A stretch of DNA of 64,000 nt from Isoperla grammatica. Lineage: Eukaryota > Arthropoda > Insecta > Plecoptera > Perlodidae. The DNA is taken from positions 2,340,254 to 2,404,253 of the forward strand of contig OX246747.1 of NCBI GenBank assembly GCA_945910005.1. The letters run 5' to 3'. Below, piece after piece: positions 33,340 to 42,488 of this stretch (position 1 is its first letter; every line of letters begins with the position of its first letter). The position numbers were made by a program, and so were the translations under genes. The notes beneath the pieces were generated by a model. The model saw nothing but the letters and a program-made list of their open reading frames with translations. It did no database searches and was not told the origin of the DNA.

Positions 33340-34025
33340 ATGGAGGAGGTTATTGAACATGTCATCAACTGCCATTGCATGCATGTTGAAAATAGCTGAC
33401 CAGTCTACTGATGCCAGATCCTCTACAAAATTCTAGATCTTGTCTACTTTAATCAATCTCTTGTTGACCCAATGCAGCTACTCAGGATTATTTGTTACGG
33501 GTATCGTAATGATCTAGCCAGTGATCAGTTAAGCAAGAGTCTACGTTTTTAATGTCTGGAGTTGGAATACAGTTATTAATATCATTGTCTAGGGAGGAGC
33601 TGGTGGCACTCGTTACTCTTGTAGGGCTAACGTTAAGGGCAGAATGGTTAAATATTATCAGCATATTTTCTAAGTTAGTTTTGATGTTGTTTTCTACTGC
33701 AAAATCTAGGTTGATTGCCTAGAACTCGTACAAGGTTGCCTCATTACATAGTCATTTTTACTTGGATAAAAAGGATAAAAACTAGTTTAGAAGTATTTAA
33801 ATTTAAAATTAAGTACAAAGAAAGAACCGAAATTGGCCCAATTTTATTCATTACAACTCCCACTTCACTGGCTGTATTATTTTGACTTCCTCTTCGTCCA
33901 TCTTGAAACAAGCGGTTTAGGCGCATCTCAGCGTGATGCACTTCCCGCTTACGTAGAGCTTTATGTCGGCATCTGAGCTCTGGCACACGACTATCGTTAG
34001 TACTTCTTGGAATTGACAATGGATC

Positions 34026-34460
34026 TTGGCATACTGGATCCCTTACCTGTCAACTGGAAAGTGTTTTCAATTATCCCCTGATGCATCCATATTCACTGCA
34101 GAGGCTTGTGCAATCATGGAAGTGCTCAAATTCCTATACTCCATCAGATCAAGCAACCCTTATAATAATATCCTAATCATATCTGATTCCCAGAGATGTA
34201 TGCACGCCATTACAGAGTACAGGACATTTAACAATACCCACCCAATCATACTTCAAATTATCTCCAACACCATACGTATGCAGAAATCAAACTTCAAAAT
34301 CAATTTCATGTGGGCGCCTTCCCACAAAGGAATTAGAGGTAACGAAATTGTCGACCAAATGGCCAAGGTGGCACCGGATTCATCCAAACATGATCAGTCC
34401 CTGATCAGTTATATTAATAACTGGTATTATTCTACACAATTTAGTGACACTCTGAACTGA
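34026..34460 (+). pseudogene. LINE RNase H domain fragment
   Basis: It reads ASIFTAEACAIMEVLKFLYS, then NNILIISDSQRCMHAI, then INFMWAPSHKGIRGNEIVDQ, MAK. E, D, H and D of a retroelement RNase H are in place ('TAEA', 'ISDS', 'SHKGIRGNEIVD'). RNase H after the reverse transcriptase is found in the I/LOA/R1-related LINE groups. The RT part is not present on this strand. Confidence 0.75.
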
Positions 34461-34760
34461 ACACTGTTGGAATTATTAGGCTGCAGAAGTATGTTAATAA
34501 ATATCTGGCAACATAGTCTTGTATGACCAATTTTAAAAGTCTTGGTATTTGTATTTTTTAGGGGCTCGCAAATAGTGTTTTTCAGTCTGAATATGAATAT
34601 CAAAAAGTACACACTCGAAAAGACGAATATCGAAGTCGAATATGGATTAAATATTTCTCACGTTAATTTTGAACATTGCATCAGATCCCATGTAAGGTGC
34701 ACACTTCACAGGTCTCAAGTCTTATGTATATCACACAAAACGACAAAATCTTGTGGAACA

Positions 34761-35444
34761 GCCAGAACAGGTAATCCTAAGTGGTGATTCCTGTAGATTG
34801 GGGAATATAGATGGAAGAATCGCTATTGAACATACTATAAATGGCTAACTACACAGGCTACATACATTTGTGGATTGACATTTGAATATTGTATTGTGTA
34901 TTGTATCAATTGTATATTGTGTCAATATATAGTTAGTAACAGTTTTGTGTGTGACATGTGGTATGGTGACACACATTGTGTGCTACTTTCTCACAGCCAG
35001 AACAGGTAATCCTACGTGGTGCTTCCTGTAGATTGGGGAATATAGATGGAATAATCACTATTGCACATACTATAAATGGCTAACTACACAGGCTACATAC
35101 ATTTGTGGATTGACATTTGTATATTGTATTGTGTATTGTATCAATTGTATATTGTGTCAATATATAGTTAGTAACAGTTTTGTGTGTGACATGTGGTATG
35201 GTGAGTGGTGACACACATTGTGTGCTACTTTCTCACAGCCAGAACAGGTAATCCTAAGTGGTGATTCCTGTAGATTGGGGAATATAGATGGAATAATCGC
35301 TATTGAACATACTATAAATGGCTAACTACACAGGCTACATACAATTGTGGATTGACATTTTTATATTGTAGTAATGATATATAGTTAGTAATAGTTTTGT
35401 GTGTGACATGTGGTATGGTGACACACATTGTGTGCTACTTTCTC
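34761..35444. repeat. Three tandem ~237-bp repeats
   Basis: The units start 'gccagaacaggtaatcct' at 34761, 34996 and 35238. The first two are 235 and 242 bp and nearly identical; the third is shortened by an internal deletion. Each ends 'tggtgacacacattgtgtgctactttctc'. No ORF. Confidence 0.9.
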
Positions 35445-35665
35445 GATCTCATCTTTAACTTTATTGTTAAATATCATACATCTTATATTTTAATATGATA
35501 ATATTTTACAAGAGAAGTACATGTTCTAATCAGTGCTGTGCCAATATAATCTTGGAGATGAAATGCATAATATACTATGAAAACAGAAACGGTGCAGTAC
35601 TGGTACTCTTATTGAATCACCTATAAGTTTGGTAAACCCACCAGCATCTATGGCATTCACTCTGA

Positions 35666-35888
35666 AGCCCGATCCACACAAAGTCATAACGATAAGGTTT
35701 GTTGCAAGGTTTAGCAATAGTCAACGCAAGATTGGTCCGTCGTAAGCGGTAAGCCGTCGTAAGGGTTATGACAGTCTTATTGCAATTGCTATTCCATTGC
35801 CCGGGTGTGAAAACCCTTGTACGTTATCGCTATAGCCCAACACGGTTTGTAATATACCTTATCCTTATGACTGTGTGCATTGGGCTTA
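35666..35888. mobile_element. Small MITE-like inverted repeat
   Basis: The ends share 'aagcccgatccacacaaagtcataacgataagg' inverted with 'ccttatccttatgactgtgtgcattgggctt', about 33 bp with a few mismatches. The 223-bp size fits a MITE. Confidence 0.55.
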
Positions 35889-35935
35889 ATTAATTCATAT
35901 ATCATATCCTCTACCAACCAAATCACTAACTGCTA

Positions 35936-36038
35936 ATCACCCTTCACGTGCAGCTGAAAGCTATGTCACATCAACCAACAACAACTCGCACACGTTATGT
36001 GTGAACTGTTGTTGGTTCAGCTGCAAGTGAAGGGTGAT
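35936..36038. repeat. Long hairpin, ~103 bp
   Basis: ATCACCCTTCACGTGCAGCT pairs with AGCTGCAAGTGAAGGGTGAT with one mismatch, then inner CCAACAACA pairs with TGTTGTTGG. It is a compact foldback element with a ~40-nt centre. Confidence 0.75.
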
Positions 36039-36202
36039 GCATATGTACATGTGTGGTACATGTTACCACCCTCAACTGCATGTTTGGTGGGCGCGCGTTG
36101 ATGAACTGAGTTTTCATGGTGAGTCAATTAACCCGGAGAATGAATTCCATACCGGGTGTCAACTTGAAAGGGGAAATGTGTTCGTAGATAGATCGACGAG
36201 AG

Positions 36203-36905
36203 TTAAATGTGGGTCGGCGAAAGTTGAAGGGCGGTTCTAAGGTGGGTTAAAGAAGCTTGAAGCCTTGAATCACAGCTTGAATGGTGGTTCGAGTATGAAT
36301 TTATATTAGTACTCTCCCCACGCAGTACCAACGTATGGCCGCGATCCGACGGCGGTGCCCTACGTCGTTGTTAACGGCGGAACAACGTAGGTTCAACGGA
36401 GGTTTTAAGGCGGGTTGACGTAGGTTGAAAGGCGGTTCTAAGGTGGGTCAACGAAGGTTAAAAGGAGGTTCTATGGTGGGTCGACGAAGGTTGAAAGGAG
36501 GTTCTATGGTGGGTCGACGAAGGTTAAAAGGAGGTGCTATGGTGGGTCGACGAAGGTTGAAAGGCGGTTCTAAGGTGGGTCGACGAAGGTTGAAAGACGG
36601 TTCTTTGTTGGGTCGACGAAGGTTGAAGGCGGTTCTAAGGTGGGTCGACGTAGGTTGAAAGGCGGTTCTAAGGTGGGTCGACGTAGGTTGAAAGACGGTT
36701 CTTTGTTGGGTCGACGAAGGTTGAAGGCGGTTCTAAGGTGGGTCGACGTAGGTTGAAAGGCGGTTCTAAGGTGGGTCGACGTAGGTTGAAAGGCGGTTCT
36801 AAGGTGGGTCGACGTAGGTTGAAAGGCGGTTCTAAGGTGGGTCGACGAAGGTGGAAAGGCGGTTCTAAGGTGGGTCGACGAACTGTGTATGGTGGTTTGA
36901 AGGTG
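36203..36905. repeat. 33-bp minisatellite
   Basis: The unit is about 33 bp, 'ggtgggtcgacgaaggttga' + 'aaggcggttctaa', with some 31-32 bp units. About 15 clear copies occupy 36425-36905; diverged copies start near 36203. Longer units encode VGRRRLKGGSK, but one- and two-base losses break the frame, so it is not supported as a gene. A GACGGCGGTGCCCTACGT block occurs on both sides (about 36,350 and 36,938). Confidence 0.85.
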
Positions 36906-37284
36906 GGTCGACGGAGCGTTATAGTCGGATTTAATCCGACGGCGGTGCCCTACGTTGTTCCGCGTGTATTGTTAACGGCGCAACAACGTCGGGACACCGT
37001 TGGTGTTCTACTTGGGAGGCCATTCTTAAAATTGCAATTTGTACAAGGTACAAATTTTTCCATTTAAAAGGTACATATAATAAATAATATTTTCTTACCT
37101 TTAAACTTTCTTCTGGGCCTAGGCCTGCACAACTCACAATTATCTTCACGAATTTAGAGCTTATTTCATGTCAACAAGACAGCATGAACTATGAGGTGTC
37201 AGTCTTTGGACAGGAAATGTTAGTCTCTGAACAGGACACTATTTCATTTGGATCTAGAAGGCTTATTTTTGAAGTAATATATTT

Positions 37285-38255
37285 TTACAAAGCAGAGCAC
37301 TCTGTGCACAGTGTTCTGAAGATGACGCTGTTGAAACTCTCGTTACAGTTTTGAGTGTATGGCTCCCCTGTTATAAGTGACTTACTGTACTGACACCAGC
37401 TAGTAACCCCTTTTGGACATAGGGCATGCTGTGGTTCTTCATCCGTTGACATTTTGTGAAAGAAGGTAGCGGTAGCCCACACATTTTGTTGCATGTTTTT
37501 GAGGTTACTAGTATTATTTCTAATGGCCTGGCCATAATACTTTTGTAGTAGGTCTATTTCTTCCTTCGATAACCTCCCCTTTCCTCCCAACAATTTGCCA
37601 TCTGACAGCCGCTTACCTTTGAACTCGCTAACGAGACGAAGAAGCCGGGACCCCATTCTCTTTTGGACATGGCCCACACATTGCAACTGTTGAACCCCAA
37701 CGCCAACACCATAGGGATTACTCTCTACGACTTTCTTGAATCCTTTAGAGTCTTCGTCACCAAGATAATCCGTGTATCGCGCGCCCCGGATTGCTTAGGA
37801 TCGACCAAAGCTTCGAACTGCGCCTTCAGCTTCCATGCCACCGCTGGAACCTTGGTAATTAGCGGAACATGCGTTATTGTGAATTTTATGACCTTTCCTA
37901 TCTCTCGTTTTACATGTACAGTATTTTGTCATGCATTCGACATCCAATACTTTCCCCGTGTCAACAGAAGTGGCCATAACCACACCGTTCAGTGACTGAT
38001 GGCCCCTTCTGTGCCACGAGCCATCTAGGGCAACAGGAATATCGGGTTTCACTCGAATGGGTGGATTAACTAGGCCTACATTATTTGCAGCTATTGTTTC
38101 TATTGCAGCTAGTCTCATTGATGCAGCACTTACATCTTGTATGTGGTCCCCAATGACATTGTTGTAATGTATTTGTTTTATAGGTGGATTAGGCAAGTTC
38201 ATTATTTCAGCTAATGTTTTTGCAGATTTTTGGCCTAACCCAATAGATCGTAATC
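37285..38255 (-). pseudogene. Mutator-like transposase, C-terminal part missing
   Basis: On the - strand: SAKTLAEIMNLPNPPI, PVALDGSWHRRGHQSLNGVV, TGKVLDVECMTKYCTCKTRD, NACSANYQGSSGGMEAEGAV, then after a frameshift near 37,790 YTDYLGDEDSKGFKKVVESN and LQCVGHVQKRMGSRLLRL, YTQNCNESFNSVIFRTLC. This is the arthropod 'Mutator-like transposase' family. The DG, GD and related acids of the nuclease are visible. Two frame changes only, so decay is recent. The N-terminus is cut at 38,255 by another repeat. Confidence 0.75.
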
Positions 38256-38790
38256 AATCAATCAATTGTTTTATTCAGTTACCACATATTACAAATCTAA
38301 AAAATTATAGTACATTTTTTTTATGTTGATCAATACCAACATACAGAAGTTAGTCTTGTGAGTCAGTAGGTATAATATCTGGTGTCCGGAGTACTGAATA
38401 ATGTATATATTTAACTATTAACTTAAAATTAGACTATAACTATGCATTTAATTAACAATTATAAATAACTTGTAAAATTTTGTGGGCTGACGAGACGATA
38501 TTGAGGACTATGATTATTTCCTTAATATTTGTATTCATGCACATTCAGATGTTAAGTTGCATATATTCGTTACTGGCTATTCTTTGAGAGACTATTTAAA
38601 GTGGTACCTATACCTGCTTCTTGATTTAATAAAGGGTAGCCTAGTAGTAGATGTACGTTTTAACGTAGGGTTGTATATTTGTTTAATTTTAATTTTTAAT
38701 TTTAGTTATATAGTTATTTAAATGAAAGGTTTGTAAGCTGTTTAGTTGTCGTTATGTATGTTTGTGTCTATAAGGTTGTGATTTAATTAT
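38256..38790. other. No gene seen; possible LINE 3' UTR
   Basis: On the - strand the segment ends in (ATTG)n at about 38,255-38,270, like a retroposon tail. The rest is AT-rich without coding sequence. Confidence 0.3.
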
Positions 38791-38792
38791 AT

Positions 38793-38893
38793 CCTCGATT
38801 AGCCATAGTTGCATAAATATGAGACGCTAAGCCCCATTAATCAATCAATCAATTAGCCTTGTCGCAAAAATATGAGACGTTAAGCCAAATATC
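38793..38893 (+). mobile_element. Two adjacent short-retroposon tail ends
   Basis: A T1 end (gataaatatgagacgctaagccccattaatcaatcaatcaat-like) is directly followed by a T2-type end (gtcgcaaaaatatgagacgttaagccaaatatc). Two independent or tandem copies. Confidence 0.6.
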
Positions 38894-39108
38894 ATCTTCA
38901 AATTCTTGATCTGTATTGTCTGTCAACCAGAGAGTCACAATTTTTGTAAAAGTTGTCTTGGAACTTTTTTCTGTGATCGTCGAGGGAAGCAAAATAAACA
39001 TTTAAGGTCCCAGATAGAAAAAGTGGTATTGTGCAATTCCTTTTATAACCCGTGGTATAAGTAGCTTGTTTCTTAATCTGTTGCGCGTTAATTTTGTGTG
39101 AGGAATTG

Positions 39109-39416
39109 TTAATTTTGTGGAGAGGTCTTCTGCTCCACCTGTGCGTTGACTTGTGGTGAAGTCCTACGAGCATCTTTAGCCAATGTTGACTTTGAAGCTG
39201 CTTTCCTCGGAGAAGTTCTGTTTTTAGGCGACTTGGAGTGATTTTTGATGATATACGAACACTGTAATGGATTGTACAGGGGAGTGCGATTTGCATTTTG
39301 CAGCTGTGCTCGCCTCTCAAAATCGCGTTTTATATCTTTTACAGTTTTCAGTTGAATCGATTCTTCCTCGTCATCCTTAACGCTCAGACCCTTCAAATTT
39401 TTACGCGACCTTTAAA
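39109..39416 (-). CDS. Candidate terminal exon, unknown protein
   Basis: After acceptor tttttttaaag the frame reads RKNLKGLSVKDDEEESIQLK, TVKDIKRDFERRAQLQNANR, then a basic, Ser/Pro-rich tail (SKSPKNRTSPRKAASKS) to a stop at 39109. The composition is that of a disordered protein tail, not of a transposon. I do not recognise it. No upstream exon was identified. Confidence 0.35.
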
Positions 39417-39544
39417 AAAAAAAGTATATTCTGGTAAATTATCTTATGTGGTCCATATTATGAACACAGTCATACATATAATGTGTTTGAACAAGATTGT
39501 TTTTTCAATTTTGGACAAGTTCCTAAAAATAAGAAAGCCTAAAC

Positions 39545-39817
39545 CGGGGATTCTCGAACTTGGGTCGCGAGGAGTCATAATGGGGTCGCAAGCTTATGAA
39601 ACATAGAAATTAAGGTGTATAGAAATTAAGAAAATATATATAAAGACAAATATAGAAAAGTTTAAAAAAGAGGCTAAAAGTGTTAACGCAGAGAGAAGCG
39701 AATCTCTGCAAACAAGCGACAACAAAACTACGCAAATAAGATCCGATATAAGACGGGGTCGCGAGATTTTTAACCTAGAAATTTGGGGTCGCGGACAAAA
39801 AAGTTTGAGAAGCCCTG
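39545..39817. mobile_element. Non-autonomous hAT MITE, 273 bp
   Basis: The ends CGGGGATTCTCGAACTT and, inverted, CAGGGCTTCTCAAACTT flank the element, with GGGTCGCG blocks next to them. The perfect 8-bp duplication GCCTAAAC (39537-39544 and 39818-39825) supports hAT. Confidence 0.85.
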
Positions 39818-39956
39818 GCCTAAACGTTTTACAAGTCAATTAAATTAATTTCTAAAAAAAGAAAAAAGGAATCAAAGTTCCCGTTCCTCCCCAAGAACAG
39901 AAATGTACATAATCCAGATAGTGGTGCCAGTAGCAATATATTTCCCGTCCGAAGAA

Positions 39957-40352
39957 GAATAGGCCCAGAGTGACTGCTAGTCGTAAGAGGCAAAAGGAGA
40001 TCCGCCTCGGCCCGGGGTAGAATAGGCCCAGGGTGACTCTGCCAGTCGTAAGAGGCGACAAAACGAGACCCGTCTGGGCCCGGGTTGACCCCCAGCCAGA
40101 TTGGGCGCGGTCAAACCCAGCCCGGCAGAGCTTGGGGTAGAATAGGCCCAGAGTGACTCTGCTAGTCGTAAGAGGCAACGAAAGGAGACCCTGTCCCTCC
40201 CCCCCCCCACTGTCCAACTGAATATTTCTCCTCCCACATGGCCCTGACCTCCCTTGCTGGACTCCCCTTATGACGACTCCCGCGATATAGATGGACATGA
40301 TTCGGAAGACATATGACCTAAGCTGTCGAGTACGTCGTTAAACACCACCAAT
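39957..40352 (+). mobile_element. Short retroposon with three head-B modules
   Basis: The head-B unit 'gtagaataggcccagagtgactctgctagtcgtaagaggcgac' occurs three times in a row (about 39,957, 40,018 and 40,137). A T1-like tail follows and ends 'gtcgttaaacaccaccaatcaatcaatcaa', a variant terminus. Confidence 0.75.
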
Positions 40353-40365
40353 CAATCAATCAAGA

Positions 40366-40515
40366 ATTCTCCTCCCACTTGGCCCAGCCCCTCCCTTGCT
40401 GGACTCCCGTATGACGACCTACGCGACGTACAATGGATCTGATTCGGATGTAGCTTTATTCTTCATCATCATCTTTCTCATCTTCATTATCACCCGCTCA
40501 TCATCTTGATTAGGT
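40366..40515 (+). mobile_element. Short retroposon T1 fragment
   Basis: It runs from 'tctcctcccacttggccc' to 'ctcatcatcttgattag'. Both ends are truncated. Confidence 0.75.
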
Positions 40516-40520
40516 ATTGC

Positions 40521-40900
40521 TCAGATCTTCATTACGTACGCGCCCATCAAGTAGTCTGGTCGCTCTGCCAAAGAGGACTCTCCTGCTTCAGCATAGAGAC
40601 TGACGACAGGGCTTGTTCGAAATGCACCTAGCGCAAGGCGGAGGCCACTATGATGGACGGTATCGAGCAATTTAAGAGTCGTATCACGAGCGGAAGAGTA
40701 TACAAAACAACCGTAATCCATTTTTGATTTAATTAACGCTCCATACACGCGTAGCAGACAGGTGCGATCTTCACCCCAATTCGTGTTGCTAAGAACTTTT
40801 AAAATGTTGAGGGCTAACATGCACCGTTTTCTCAATTGGACAATATGATGATGCCAGTTGAGCTTCACGTCAAACTCCATACCGAGAAGACCGAGCAACA
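40521..40900 (-). pseudogene. LINE C-terminal fragment with RNase H-type lineage signature
   Basis: It reads MEFDVKLNWHHHIVQLRKRC, LLRVYGALIKSKMDYGCFVY, LDTVHHSGLRLALGAFRTSP, VVSLYAEAGESSL. 'LRL.LGAFRTSPV.SLY.EA.E.SL' is typical of the region between reverse transcriptase and RNase H in I/LOA/R1-type LINEs. The rest is missing. Confidence 0.75.
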
Positions 40901-42488
40901 TCTTTCCGATGTTGCTTTGTTGGGTCAGCCCTCCACGGCGGCCACGGCCTTCTTGTCTCACGCACCTACCGGAAAACCATCTTGCTCGGCTCCCTCGGTG
41001 AGACTCCCCGTCCGTCGCGTGGCGCAAACCTAGCCTCGCTCCGGCCTTTGCTGACTAAGCTGTCACGATTGAAATAATGACGAAAACGCTGACAATCACG
41101 CTGTGCTGTGGCAATAGAACATGTTTCACACATGTAGGTTGGTTGACACACTTAGAGCTTACATGAACCACGGATTCCAATAAATAGTAAAAGATGGACA
41201 AGTTCATCCTTTTACATCACAATATAATAGTATTTTAAAATTACATTTGAATGTGATACATTTAATTGTAACTCAGTATTGTTAACCTTGATTGAAATTA
41301 ATCGGAGCAATGAAATAGGTAAGAATGACCACTTGATATAGTAGCCCGAACGTAACTTTTTAAAAGGAACGCATTCCTTTTGTAAATAAAGGGGTTTATT
41401 ATAGTTTATACCAGGCTGGCATGTTACCATAGAAACTGGTTCGTAGGGGACGTATTGTCCTCCCCTTGAGTAGCGCTGTCAACGCTGGGGCGAGATGTTG
41501 ATGTGATAAGTGTCTTATTCGTGAAAAAGATAATTTAGCCTGGCTTCCTTTAAATTGACCTTGTTGTTGTTCAAGGTTCAAGAGTCCAGGCGATGAGAGC
41601 TATTAGCATTACATTAGGGGACGGTAAAGTAAAACGCCACATCTCGCGGTGACATGCCGGCTTGGTATGGAGTATAGAAAATATTGAAAAGTTTGTTCCA
41701 TTTTGTGATACATTTTCAACATCCGTCATTCGGTAATTCTAGCTTCATTTAAGGTAAGTTACTAATTTCAGAGATCTTGAATTTTTTTTAATTTTAAGTT
41801 CCTTCCATTTTCTTGAGAGGGTGATAAAAAAAAAAATCGTATCTAATTATTTTTGTCACCAAAGTAACATTCAGTGAAACTTTTAAAGAAACTTTCAATA
41901 TTCAAGGAACGCAAAAGTTAATTTATTTTTAAGAAGCTACAACTTTTAGACGTTCCTTTTTTGGGGGAACTTACTCAACACAATTCGACGAATATGTATT
42001 CAAATATTTATACACAGAAACGTTGTGTCGTATAAAAGTGTTTACAACTGTTATGAGTCTTCTCTACCGAAACACATAACATATACTTTTCTTTACTATT
42101 TTTTTCATGATGACAAAATATGTTCCGTCTCTCTCCAATTATACACTATAACCGATGTTGACGCAGTACAACCCTTCACTGTTATCCTTGAATTATATAT
42201 TTCTCACAAAGTGATTTAGCATACCACTTATATCTCGTAGACTAGTAGCTATCTTAATTTAAGATTTATGAAGTTAATTATAGTTTACCTTTTAGGATTT
42301 TTTGGGGTAGTATCATTGTCTTTTACCCATCACGCAATTCTTCGGCTTTCGTTTCAATACCGTAGCAACCGAGTGTTTCTAGAAACCATAAGAGGTCATG
42401 TCACAGCACAGACAGGACGATATTACGTTGTGTCCGTGTTAACAATATCATCTTCATTTCACTGCCCTGGAAACTCTTCAGAACCGTC
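40901..42488. other. No gene seen upstream of the odorant receptor
   Basis: AT-rich. The 42268-42492 ORF looks hydrophobic at its start but has no family signature. Promoter elements for the odorant receptor are expected here; none can be named from sequence. Confidence 0.4.

Larger units (their letters stand above)
30985..33745 (-). pseudogene. Jockey-like LINE relic, with two retroposons inserted
   Basis: Left part after right, on the - strand: end of endonuclease (33,740-33,560; NLDFAVENNIKTNLENML, SALNVSPTRVTSA), linker (32,870-32,640), reverse transcriptase (32,470-32,090; YSIVKPLFKKGKRGNIENYR, PIALLPTMSKVFEKLF, HHGFRGNHSTMTAAFQLIHE, CDLSKAFDIL). After the 31.8-kb insertion come SGVPQGS-like, FADDTSAVITANTI (about 31,530) and the C-terminal part (SLVNYGILFWGKASNVGMVF, RAIRLIAQLGPRETCRQAFK; about 31,150-31,000). 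Many frameshifts. The 5' end and 3' tail are lost. Confidence 0.8.

Noticed and set aside
36425..37067. Basic GRRRLKG repeat protein on +
   Set aside because: Units of 31-32 bp break the frame repeatedly and there is no start, splice site or non-repeat domain.
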